A stretch of DNA of 7,821 nucleotides from assembly GCA_937897245.1 (NCBI GenBank), contig CALCBO010000001.1, forward strand, positions 1 to 7,821, given 5' to 3'. The notes under the pieces were generated by a model. That model was not told the DNA's origin. It saw only the letters and a list, made by a program, of their open reading frames with translations, and made no database searches. The translations under genes and the position numbers were made by a program. This stretch comes from an uncultured Caryophanales bacterium (GTDB taxonomy: Bacteria > Bacillota_I > Bacilli_A > RF39 > UBA660). The first letter of the stretch is position 1. Each line of letters opens with the position of its first letter. This document shows, piece after piece, positions 1 through 6,009 of this stretch.

Positions 1-263
1 TACGGCAAAAAGGTTTCTATGTCAAAGAGGGCGATAATGATGTGTTGGATGGCATCCGAGTTTGTGCGTCACTATTCCAGCGTAAAAAAATCAGAGTGCA
101 TAAGCGGTGCAAGGGGCCTATAAGAGAGCTGCAGTCCTATGTGTGGGATGAAAAAGCCGGACAAAACGGAGATGAAAAACCTGTCAAAATGTTAGACCAT
201 GGTTGCGATGCGTTACGCTATTACTGCTTTACCGTTTTACCTGATTGGAGAAAAGGGCTTTAA
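1..263 (+). CDS. Phage terminase large subunit, C-terminal fragment (5' end outside window)
   Basis: The reading frame is open from base 3 to a TAA at 261-263, giving about 86 residues; the start lies upstream of the window. The terminase large subunit is the phage packaging motor, with an N-terminal ATPase and a C-terminal RNase H-fold nuclease that cuts concatemeric DNA. What is visible is the end of the nuclease domain. It has a V-x-K-R-C segment followed by I-R-E-L-x-S-Y-V-W-D and then a DHGCDALRY motif, which matches the conserved D-H-x-x-D-A-L-R-Y close to the C-terminus of PBSX/P22-type terminases. The Asp in this motif is probably one of the metal-binding catalytic residues. GC is about 45%, far above the DNA that follows. 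The last residues (about DWRKGL) overlap the antisense end of the adenine methylase and may be read-through past a recombination join. No other phage packaging or structural gene is visible in the window. Confidence 0.85.
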   Translation, partial: RQKGFYVKEGDNDVLDGIRVCASLFQRKKIRVHKRCKGPIRELQSYVWDEKAGQNGDEKPVKMLDHGCDALRYYCFTVLPDWRKGL

Positions 264-981
264 TTTTGCTATTTAATTTATTTATAGTTGAAAAGAACGA
301 TTCATGATCAAATGAATCTTTTGTATATAACATTTGTTTTTGATATACAAGCAAATCATCAGGTAAATATGGTGGATCACAATATACAAAAGCATCATCT
401 AATATTCCTTCTCTATTCATCTTATCAAGGAATTCTTCGAATGGTAGATTATAAAACTTTACTTTGCTTATCATTTTAGAAATGTTCATTAAGTATTTTT
501 CGTCTATGATTATTTTTTCTTTTCTGCCAAATGGTACATTAAAATGGCCTTTACTATTTTCTCTATATACTCCATTAAATCCTGTCTTCATTAAAAAATA
601 AAAATATATAGATTTTTCATCTAAGTTTTCTGAATAATTAAAACTATTTCTTATTTCATAAAACAAACTAGATTTATCTTCCATTGACAAACTGTTATAT
701 CTATCGCTCAATACTTTTATTTGACCAATTAGATACTCTGGTTTTTTTTGCAGTAAGATATAGAAGTTTATAATATTAGAATTAATATCATTTACATAAA
801 AATTTTCATAATCTAATTCTTCATAATTGTTAATAACATTTAATAATACAACTGCTGATCCTAAAAAACATTCAATATAGTTCTTTTGATGTCTTTTAAA
901 TGTTTCTTCTAGCATTTCATTTAGGAGTTTTTTCTTTGAACCGGCCCAACGTATAGGTGAGCTAATTACTTCTTTTTTCAT
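229..981 (-). CDS. D12-class DNA N6-adenine methyltransferase (Dam/DpnM-like), C-terminally truncated
   Basis: This 250-residue protein would transfer a methyl group from SAM to adenine N6 in a short DNA site, as in Dam and DpnM; the site cannot be read from the sequence. Family landmarks are in order: PIRWAGSKKKLL at residues 9-20, the SAM-binding loop IECFLGSAV at 36-44, NDIN at 64-67, a segment with FNGVYR and FNVPFG at 131-152, and the catalytic DPPY at 202-205. The start is firm: AGGAGG lies 7 bases before the ATG. The usual C-terminal block, with further conserved positions after a [ML]-x-S-N strand, is missing. The protein reads ALFSN at 242-246 and then only QVKR before the stop, at the point where the terminase fragment begins on the other strand. 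Normal family length is about 270-280, so roughly 30 or more residues are lost and activity is doubtful. It lies 173 bases downstream of the ATPase gene on the same strand. Confidence 0.88.
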   Translation of the reverse strand: MKKEVISSPIRWAGSKKKLLNEMLEETFKRHQKNYIECFLGSAVVLLNVINNYEELDYENFYVNDINSNIINFYILLQKKPEYLIGQIKVLSDRYNSLSMEDKSSLFYEIRNSFNYSENLDEKSIYFYFLMKTGFNGVYRENSKGHFNVPFGRKEKIIIDEKYLMNISKMISKVKFYNLPFEEFLDKMNREGILDDAFVYCDPPYLPDDLLVYQKQMLYTKDSFDHESFFSTINKLNSKIKALFSNQVKR

Positions 982-1007
982 TATTTATCCTCCTATCCTT
1001 CTTTAAC

Positions 1008-1013
1008 ATTATA
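1008..1013 (-). promoter_or_regulatory. Probable -10 box of the adenine methylase gene
   Basis: On the - strand the sequence reads TGTTATAAT, a perfect TATAAT preceded by the TGn of an extended -10 element, 26 bases before the methylase ATG. The -35 region at the usual spacing is poor, which an extended -10 can offset. This would let the methylase be transcribed separately from the upstream ATPase gene. Confidence 0.5.
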
Positions 1014-1154
1014 ACATATTTTTTTACTTATCCCTAAATTTTCATTATTATTTGAAGGATAGTTTTCACAAAGTTCTTTTCCATTAGTTTCTACAACTTG
1101 CATTAGTAAAAAATGTCAACTTCTCATCAAATTGTAATATTATTTTTATTATGA

Positions 1155-3338
1155 CTATTCGAAAAAATCTTCTAAGCTTAATCCTATTATATTACGAGTA
1201 TATGATACTCTTGTATGTTCTACATATCCTTTCATTACTTTGTTTGTAGTTGTATTTAAAAACTTACCTACTGAATCAATCATTTCAAAAATTTCATCTT
1301 TCATTCCTTCATCTTTGTTTTCTTTTATTATTTCTTCAATATTTTTGATATTTTCGTCGGTAATAAAACCTACCAATCCAAATAAATCAGCAGTACATTT
1401 TATGTATTTTATTCCTTCTAATATGTCTTTTAGTTCAGGATTTTTTTCTCTAGCAACTTTTGAGAGATGATTACTATATTTTTGCAACACTTCTTTGTCT
1501 TCTGGAGTGATTGGCAGTAGTTGTACTCCAACTTCTGATGTGTCTGATATGCCATAAAATCTGAGCCTAATATCAATAATAATTCTAAATATCTTTATCG
1601 TAATTCTATTTAAACATTTTAGTTCTGGGACATTTGAACACTTATCAATTGCCATTTTAAACAATGAAATATCATCAGTTTTAATATAATCTATTGGTAT
1701 TTCTTTAATGCTGCTATCGGATAATTTATAAATTATTGTGTCATTTTTCATTTCTGGGTCATTAAATATGTTAGATAATTGTATATATAAATAAGTAATA
1801 TCGTGAGTTAATAGTAATAGTTTAGTAGTGTCAGTAAAGTGTTTAGTTATTAATTTTGTTATTAGTAATTGTTTGAATAATATATAACTAGAAATATCTA
1901 AGGCTACTACTGGGTCATCAATAACTAAAGTTTTATCAGTTAAATCATCATTGATAATTGAATTTATAAAAATCGATAAGGCAAGTTTATGTTTCTGTCC
2001 ATCACTTAATTCTCCAATTTCTTTATGATTTTCAATATTATAGGTAAATTTATATGGTTTTGAACGTCTATCAACACTTATGCTTATGTTCTTGTTTAAT
2101 CCCATATCTTTCAAGGTGGTGTTTATTTCACCTGCAATTTTATCTCCTTCATTGTCCATCATTTTATCTAACTCTTTGGTCATTTTTTCTCGTCTTGTTT
2201 TAAGTATTAATCCAGTATTATAATAAAAATCGGTAATAAAATGATTTAATGTATAGTTAATGATATCCTCCATTAGCTTACTTAACTCAACTATTTTTAT
2301 ATCTTTTGAGATTTCTGTTATTCCTAGTGATTTATAATTGTTACTTTCTATATTTGTTTTTGTTACTTCCAATATGTCTTTGACACTTATTATGTATTCA
2401 ATAACTTCTTTATCTATTTGTTCATATTGTTTTATATTTATTATTTCATCACATATTTTTATATTTTTTTCTATTTCAACTTTTATTTTTTTCTTTTGTT
2501 CAATGTATATATTGGTAAATACCTCTTTCCACTTTTCTAGCGATTGTACAATATTTTTATTTCCGCAAAAAATACAATGATTTTTTTCTACATGAATTGA
2601 ATACCATTCTCTAATTTTTTCTTTTAATTCTTCATTTATGTCGTCTTCTTTAAAAACCCGTTCTATTCTATTGATAAGCTCTTTATGATTTTCTAAATTA
2701 TTGATTATAGTATTTAGTTCTTCAATATAATTATTATCTTGTCTTAATACTTTCTGGCTTAAAAGAGGACTTTTTTGTATATTTCCAATTAATTGTTTAT
2801 AAAGGTCGTTTCTCTTTAAATAATTAATATTATCTCGATATTCTTGTTTGTTTCTTATCGTAGTCGGAAACAATTTAGTAGCTATATAATTGTTTCTTTG
2901 AACCTCTATATCTTCATCAGTAAGTTTGAAATCTTTGTTAAATAACAATTTCAATTTTTCACTTAGATTAAAAGGTATTCCATGTTTTGAAAAGAAATCA
3001 ATATTTATTTTTTCAATTTCAGATACTTTATCTAATACAACTTTTTCTTTTTGAATTATACTTGCTATTTCTTTCCTCACTTTTACAATATTTTCACCTA
3101 TCCAAAGCCCCGAAAAGTTTTCTTTGGTTGCTGAAGACTGAGTAACACCTTTTTCTGAAATATTAAATACATTAGAATAAATAAAATCTTCATTAAATAC
3201 ATATTTTTTATTGAATGAATCAATTCTGCTTAATGTTGTCTTTCCAACACCATTTTTTCCATAAATCATTATTAATTTTTTTTCAGTTTCAAAAGATATC
3301 TCTGTTTTAGTGTCATAATTTGTAAAAGAAATGTTCAT
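1155..3338 (-). CDS. AAA_13-type ABC ATPase (PrrC/RloC-like), possible phage-defence effector
   Basis: This 727-residue protein has a split ABC-ATPase head. Walker A (GKNGVGKTT) is at residues 27-35, the family-typical FNEDF at 48-52, and Lys/Glu-rich probable coiled-coil arms follow to about 400. A single C-x-x-C pair (Cys255, Cys258) sits in the middle of the arm. The ABC signature LSDGQ is at 444-448, Walker B with the double Asp (LVIDDP) at 471-476, and a switch His in LTHD at 512. This is the layout of AAA_13 proteins, which include the tRNA anticodon nuclease PrrC and the zinc-hook RloC. The ~200-residue C-terminal tail would be the effector region, but the R-x3-E...H nuclease triad of PrrC is not evident, so RNase activity is not claimed. 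ATG 3338 is preferred over a TTG at 3467 because GAGGTG (3345-3350) is correctly spaced before it. The downstream neighbour is the adenine methylase, so a modification or defence cassette is inferred. Confidence 0.75.
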   Translation of the reverse strand: MNISFTNYDTKTEISFETEKKLIMIYGKNGVGKTTLSRIDSFNKKYVFNEDFIYSNVFNISEKGVTQSSATKENFSGLWIGENIVKVRKEIASIIQKEKVVLDKVSEIEKINIDFFSKHGIPFNLSEKLKLLFNKDFKLTDEDIEVQRNNYIATKLFPTTIRNKQEYRDNINYLKRNDLYKQLIGNIQKSPLLSQKVLRQDNNYIEELNTIINNLENHKELINRIERVFKEDDINEELKEKIREWYSIHVEKNHCIFCGNKNIVQSLEKWKEVFTNIYIEQKKKIKVEIEKNIKICDEIINIKQYEQIDKEVIEYIISVKDILEVTKTNIESNNYKSLGITEISKDIKIVELSKLMEDIINYTLNHFITDFYYNTGLILKTRREKMTKELDKMMDNEGDKIAGEINTTLKDMGLNKNISISVDRRSKPYKFTYNIENHKEIGELSDGQKHKLALSIFINSIINDDLTDKTLVIDDPVVALDISSYILFKQLLITKLITKHFTDTTKLLLLTHDITYLYIQLSNIFNDPEMKNDTIIYKLSDSSIKEIPIDYIKTDDISLFKMAIDKCSNVPELKCLNRITIKIFRIIIDIRLRFYGISDTSEVGVQLLPITPEDKEVLQKYSNHLSKVAREKNPELKDILEGIKYIKCTADLFGLVGFITDENIKNIEEIIKENKDEGMKDEIFEMIDSVGKFLNTTTNKVMKGYVEHTRVSYTRNIIGLSLEDFFE

Positions 3339-3375
3339 AAAATACACCTCGAATATTATTATAGCATATAATCTT

Positions 3376-3408
3376 TTTATAATATTTATCCTACATCTTG
3401 TAAGATGT
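3376..3408 (-). promoter_or_regulatory. Candidate promoter and operator of the ATPase gene
   Basis: A perfect inverted repeat, ACATCTT-GT-AAGATGT, lies at 3393-3408. On the - strand its centre contains TTACAA (3403-3398), which could serve as a -35 box 16 bases from TATAAA (3381-3376). A repressor bound to the palindrome would then block the promoter. A second possible -10, TATAAT at 3363-3358, lies closer to the gene without a clear -35. The choice between them is a guess; the palindrome itself is plain. Confidence 0.35.
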
Positions 3409-3439
3409 GTTACTTTAACTTTGCCTAATGGGAATAGTC

Positions 3440-3512
3440 GTTCTTTTGTGTTTTTCTCTACCAACAATAAAAGAACTGTTTTTTTAGCTGAACCATTTGT
3501 GGTTCTTTTATT
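3440..3512. repeat. Set of mutually exclusive inverted repeats, attenuator-like
   Basis: On the + strand GTTCTTTT occurs at 3440-3447 and again at 3502-3509, with its reverse complement AAAAGAAC at 3469-3476 between them. The second pairing extends to 11 bp (3466-3476 with 3502-3512). A small hairpin GAACCA-TTTG-TGGTTC at 3490-3505 overlaps the last arm and is followed by TTTTATTTT, so it could end + strand transcripts. The arms compete, as in attenuators. No + strand gene precedes it; on the - strand it would lie far upstream of the ATPase gene. Its role is unknown. Confidence 0.4.
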
Positions 3513-3550
3513 TTGATGTTCTTACAATTATTATCATTTAATCTTTATAA

Positions 3551-3596
3551 ATTACCTGTATTTTATATATAAAAGAAAGTAAATAAACAGGATAAT
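3551..3596. repeat. Nested palindromes in the divergent intergenic region
   Basis: TTTTATATATAAAA at 3561-3574 is a perfect 14-base palindrome. It is flanked by ATTACCTGT (3551-3559) and ACAGGATAAT (3587-3596), which are complementary apart from one extra base. The site lies 60-105 bases before the + strand gene at 3657 and could be an operator. The 318-base gap 3339-3656 otherwise holds the ATPase promoter region, the competing repeats at 3440-3512 and the -10 box at 3619; I see no gene or RNA gene in it. Confidence 0.3.
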
Positions 3597-3618
3597 TATT
3601 TAAATATCTTCTTTTTTT

Positions 3619-3624
3619 TATAAT
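3619..3624 (+). promoter_or_regulatory. Probable -10 box of the membrane-anchored protein gene
   Basis: A perfect TATAAT lies 33 bases before the ATG at 3657, in a run of A and T. The -35 region at 17-base spacing (TTATTT, 3596-3601) is weak. A transcript would begin near 3631 with a leader of about 26 bases carrying the AGGTGAT ribosome binding site. Confidence 0.4.
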
Positions 3625-3656
3625 TATTTGATATAGTAAGTATAGGTGATGATTTA

Positions 3657-4727
3657 ATGAAAGATAATATGATTGATATGAATAATAAAAATATTTTTAT
3701 AAAATTTGCACAAATAGCTGATAAAGCTAAAACTAATACTTCAGAGGGTAATCAACTTTCTGTTGAAGATACATATTTTATAAAAGAAATAAAAAATACT
3801 TTTGGTAATAATCCTGAATACTCAAAATTAATCGAAGAAGTAGTTAATGCCCCATATGGACAATCAAAACAAGTTGTTGAAAATTACTTTGATAAACTAA
3901 AAGAACAAAAAAAAGAAGAAGAAAAAAGTCCAGAAGAGGAAATAGCTAAAGTATTTGGAGTAAGTACAAATCAAGTTAAACATTTATATTTAAATAAGGG
4001 TAAAGAGATATTCTATTTTTACTCAGCTGAATTAGGAAAAGATATAGTTTTAGAAAATGATAAAAAAGGTAAAATGATGTCAGAAATATTAGAGGAAATA
4101 CAAAATAACAATGAAAAGTATCAATCTGATAATCCTGATACTAATACAAATGATATTATGATGGATACAAGACTTAATACAAATATGGAATTAGCACTGT
4201 ATCCTCCAGAAGAAGTTCCTAATCATGAAGCAGAAATTAATGAATTAAATGCAGATGAGATTTTTTTATTAAGACAACTTCTTAATAACGCTGATAAATT
4301 AGATATAAAATTAATTAATATTCAAAATTTATTCTATATTGATAGTAATCATGAAGTAAAAGAAATTACTTTTGATATGGATTTCAAACCAACAATTGCC
4401 TCTCCAACTGATGAAGCAAACTCTGACTCTGCTGACGAGATAAAGGAAAATGATGAAATGGTAGAAGATAATAATTTATCTAGTGTACCAAGTGATATAT
4501 CTAGTGAAACAAATGAAGAATCTAATGAATTAGATGATATGTTTAATATGGAAGAAGAAGAAAAAGCTGATAATATTGATGCTAACAAAAAAGAAGAAAA
4601 GAAAGAACAAGAGAATGTTAAAAAATTAGTTTTCTATAAAGAGAATGGTGGTTTTGTAACTATAACTTTACTTGTTGTTGCTTTATCTTCAATTATTGCT
4701 CTATTAATTTTATTGTTTACACATTAG
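3657..4727 (+). CDS. Acidic protein with C-terminal membrane anchor, function unknown
   Basis: I do not recognise this 356-residue protein. Residues 1-240 look folded and partly helical. The stretch EEIAKVFGVSTNQVKHLYL at 94-112 has the spacing of a helix-turn-helix but is followed by a hydrophobic strand (IFYFYSAE), so DNA binding is uncertain. Residues 251-320 are a low-complexity acidic, Ser- and Asn-rich linker ending in a Lys/Glu-rich stretch. Residues 332-354 form one strongly hydrophobic segment followed only by a Thr-His tail. With no N-terminal signal peptide, this suggests a tail-anchored protein with the bulk in the cytoplasm. ATG 3657 is chosen because AGGTGAT (3644-3650) lies 6 bases upstream; Met codons at residues 5 and 8 are alternatives. 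The gene stands alone, divergent from the ATPase and convergent with the methyltransferase. Very AT-rich codon use matches the ATPase and methylase. Confidence 0.7.
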   Translation: MKDNMIDMNNKNIFIKFAQIADKAKTNTSEGNQLSVEDTYFIKEIKNTFGNNPEYSKLIEEVVNAPYGQSKQVVENYFDKLKEQKKEEEKSPEEEIAKVFGVSTNQVKHLYLNKGKEIFYFYSAELGKDIVLENDKKGKMMSEILEEIQNNNEKYQSDNPDTNTNDIMMDTRLNTNMELALYPPEEVPNHEAEINELNADEIFLLRQLLNNADKLDIKLINIQNLFYIDSNHEVKEITFDMDFKPTIASPTDEANSDSADEIKENDEMVEDNNLSSVPSDISSETNEESNELDDMFNMEEEEKADNIDANKKEEKKEQENVKKLVFYKENGGFVTITLLVVALSSIIALLILLFTH

Positions 4728-4750
4728 ATTATTATTTATTTTACTTATTA

Positions 4751-4793
4751 AATAAAAAGACAAATAAATCAAAATATATAGATTTATTTGTCT
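4751..4793 (-). terminator. Intrinsic terminator of the methyltransferase transcript
   Basis: A perfect 13-bp stem (4758-4770 with 4781-4793) encloses a 10-base loop. Read on the - strand it is followed by TTTTTATTT, so it ends transcripts coming from the methyltransferase gene, whose stop is about 160 bases upstream on that strand. It may also slow + strand transcription. Confidence 0.75.
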
Positions 4794-4805
4794 ACAGTCT
4801 GAAAT

Positions 4806-4831
4806 ACTAACTTAATTGTTAGTGTTTTTTT
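4806..4831 (+). terminator. Intrinsic terminator of the membrane-anchored protein gene
   Basis: ACTAAC (4806-4811) and GTTAGT (4818-4823) form a 6-bp stem with a TTAATT loop, followed by G and seven T. It lies about 80 bases after the + strand stop codon. With the - strand hairpin just before it, the two convergent genes are closed off from each other. Confidence 0.65.
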
Positions 4832-4951
4832 ACGATATAATAAACTTTTTAGTAAAAATAAGAACTAAATCCATTCTACAACTTACAGGAGTAGCACACT
4901 ATTTTTTAGATTTCTTGTATTCAAGTCTCAAAAAAATAAGAAAAATCTATT

Positions 4952-5722
4952 TTATTTTCTAGCTGTTATACCATAGTAACGTCTTAAAAGTCTTATTTTT
5001 CCATTATGTGTATTATTTTGAATGTAATCATTTAATTTTTCTTCTTCTAACTCATGTGAATAATATTGTTTATAATCCCCTAATTCTTCACTAAAGTCAT
5101 CTATGATAGGAACTTTCTTTAAGAATGTTTTAAATAGGAATTCATTTTTAAAATATTCTCTTTCATGTATTGGTACTAATTCTACATCTTTGAAGCCAGC
5201 ATTTAGAATGTTCTCATAATCCATGATACTTATTGGTTTTTTATCACTAAATCCTTGACCTCTTCCAAATAATATTTTTAGACTCCAACAATCATCTTTA
5301 TCAACACCTGCTAGTAGTAAATATCCACCTTTTTTTAGACATTTATAAATTTGTTTTGAATCTGTTATTGTGTTTCTTGCGACAACGATATCAAAGTAAT
5401 CATCTGGAACATTCATGTTTAAATTATCCATGATTTTGAATGTTATGTCTTTTCTTCCACTTCTTTCTAAATTATTCTTAGCTGTTTCTATCATTCCTTC
5501 TGAACAATCAGTACCAAGTATTTCTTTTGCTTGTGGAAAATACTTTAATAGTTTTTCTCCACCACCAGTTCCTAAATCTAATATTCTAGAATCTTTTGTT
5601 GCTAATTCATTTAAAATTTCATATAAATCCCATTTTGTTAAAGACTCTGTTTCAATTTCAAATTTTGAAAAATCCCAATCTTTAATTTCTTCATAAAACT
5701 CTTTTTCTTTGTTTTGACTCAT
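4952..5722 (-). CDS. Class I SAM-dependent methyltransferase
   Basis: This 256-residue protein has a Rossmann-type methyltransferase fold. Motif I DLGTGGGE at residues 49-56 binds SAM, Asp72 in GTDCSEGM fits the acidic residue at the end of strand 2, FDIVVARNTI at 110-119 is the motif IV region, and KCLKKGGYLLLAG at 127-139 is the usual segment after it. The N-terminus contains a DWDFSKF segment and a later WDLYE, and the C-terminus is a 100-residue extension ending GITARK. I have seen this architecture in Bacillota proteins annotated only as methyltransferase-domain proteins. The substrate is unknown. It has neither the NPPY/NPYxxS motif of Erm-type adenine methylases nor an N-terminal zinc site like RlmA. 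ATG 5722 is preceded by GAAGG six bases upstream. The long structured leader suggests induction by a signal, so a resistance-type rRNA or small-molecule methylase is possible but unproven. Confidence 0.82.
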   Translation of the reverse strand: MSQNKEKEFYEEIKDWDFSKFEIETESLTKWDLYEILNELATKDSRILDLGTGGGEKLLKYFPQAKEILGTDCSEGMIETAKNNLERSGRKDITFKIMDNLNMNVPDDYFDIVVARNTITDSKQIYKCLKKGGYLLLAGVDKDDCWSLKILFGRGQGFSDKKPISIMDYENILNAGFKDVELVPIHEREYFKNEFLFKTFLKKVPIIDDFSEELGDYKQYYSHELEEEKLNDYIQNNTHNGKIRLLRRYYGITARK

Positions 5723-5725
5723 AAT

Positions 5726-5824
5726 TTACCTTCTTTCTTTATTCTTTGTGGTATTAAAAAAGAACCTCCTTTCATGAACAGCAAAATCTACCACAAAAAT
5801 TTTCTGCGATATTTTGTCATTCAT
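5726..5824 (-). CDS. Possible leader peptide upstream of the methyltransferase
   Basis: A 32-codon ORF starts at ATG 5824 and stops at TAA 5726-5728, three bases before the methyltransferase ATG and inside its ribosome binding region, so the two would be translationally coupled. The peptide begins MNDKISQKIFVVDF, contains HERRFFF and ends KERR. The Ile-Phe-Val-Val run at residues 9-12 resembles the stalling motifs of erm leader peptides (IFVI in ErmCL, IAVV in an ErmA leader). Against it: the ATG has no clear Shine-Dalgarno sequence and lies in a predicted stem, and an open frame of this size can arise by chance in AT-rich DNA. Confidence 0.35.
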   Translation of the reverse strand: MNDKISQKIFVVDFAVHERRFFFNTTKNKERR

Positions 5825-5844
5825 GATGAGATTCTTAGGTTCTT
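5745..5844 (-). promoter_or_regulatory. Structured leader with terminator-like hairpin and alternative pairing
   Basis: On the - strand an outer 8-bp stem pairs 5837-5844 (AAGAACCT) with 5760-5767 (AGGTTCTT) and runs straight into TTTT, like an intrinsic terminator. Inside it a 7-bp stem pairs 5820-5826 with 5772-5778, and a third pairs 5811-5816 with 5782-5787. A competing perfect 9-bp pairing joins TTTGTGGTA (5797-5789, in the loop) to TACCACAAA (5753-5745), just before the methyltransferase ribosome binding site. AAAGGAGG, a near-perfect Shine-Dalgarno, lies in the outer stem with no start codon at proper distance. The design fits attenuation or occlusion of translation; I match it to no known riboswitch class. 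Confidence 0.5.
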
Positions 5845-5875
5845 ATCATTATTAACCCCACTATAAAGTGTCACG

Positions 5876-5911
5876 GTAATAAAACGCGAATAACTAATTG
5901 ATTTATTACGC
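5876..5911 (-). repeat. Inverted repeat at the 5' end of the methyltransferase leader
   Basis: GTAATAAA (5876-5883) and TTTATTAC (5902-5909) are perfect complements, and GCGAATAA (5886-5893) can instead pair with TTATTACGC (5903-5911) with one bulged base. If transcription starts near 5909 this would be the first hairpin of the leader; otherwise it could be an operator. Confidence 0.3.
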
Positions 5912-5915
5912 TAAT

Positions 5916-5944
5916 AATTTATCAAATATTATTATTTTTGTCAA
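5916..5944 (-). promoter_or_regulatory. Candidate promoter for the methyltransferase leader
   Basis: On the - strand a perfect TTGACA (5944-5939) is followed after 17 bases by TAAATT (5921-5916), four of six matches to TATAAT. Transcription would begin near 5909, giving a leader of about 190 bases with all the pairing elements. GTGACA near 5873 with an AT-rich -10 is a weaker alternative closer to the gene. Confidence 0.4.
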
Positions 5945-6009
5945 ATTCATCATTTATAATATCCTCATTATGATTATAAATAAAACTCTTACAATAATTA
6001 GTACTTTAA

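Noticed and set aside
993..1103. 36-codon ORF on the - strand (begins MQVVETNG) ending in the ribosome binding region of the methylase
   Set aside because: No Shine-Dalgarno, no recognisable similarity, and it overlaps the perfect extended -10 box of the methylase. An open frame of this length is not rare in DNA this AT-rich.
1114..1119. Perfect TTGACA on the - strand upstream of the methylase
   Set aside because: No acceptable -10 box lies 16-18 bases downstream, so it is probably not a -35 element.
1153..3439. 8-bp inverted repeat GACTATTC / GAATAGTC flanking the ATPase gene
   Set aside because: Too short to be terminal repeats of a mobile element; no transposase or target duplication accompanies it.
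3339..3467. 43-codon N-terminal extension of the ATPase from a TTG at 3467
   Set aside because: The ATG at 3338 has GAGGTG at correct spacing and begins right where AAA_13 proteins begin; the extension crosses promoter-like sequence and the operator-like palindrome.
5951..5980. ATTTATAAT / ATTATAAAT 9-bp inverted repeat after the zinc-ribbon gene as its terminator
   Set aside because: The stem is purely A/T and no T tract follows on the - strand; it would be very weak.
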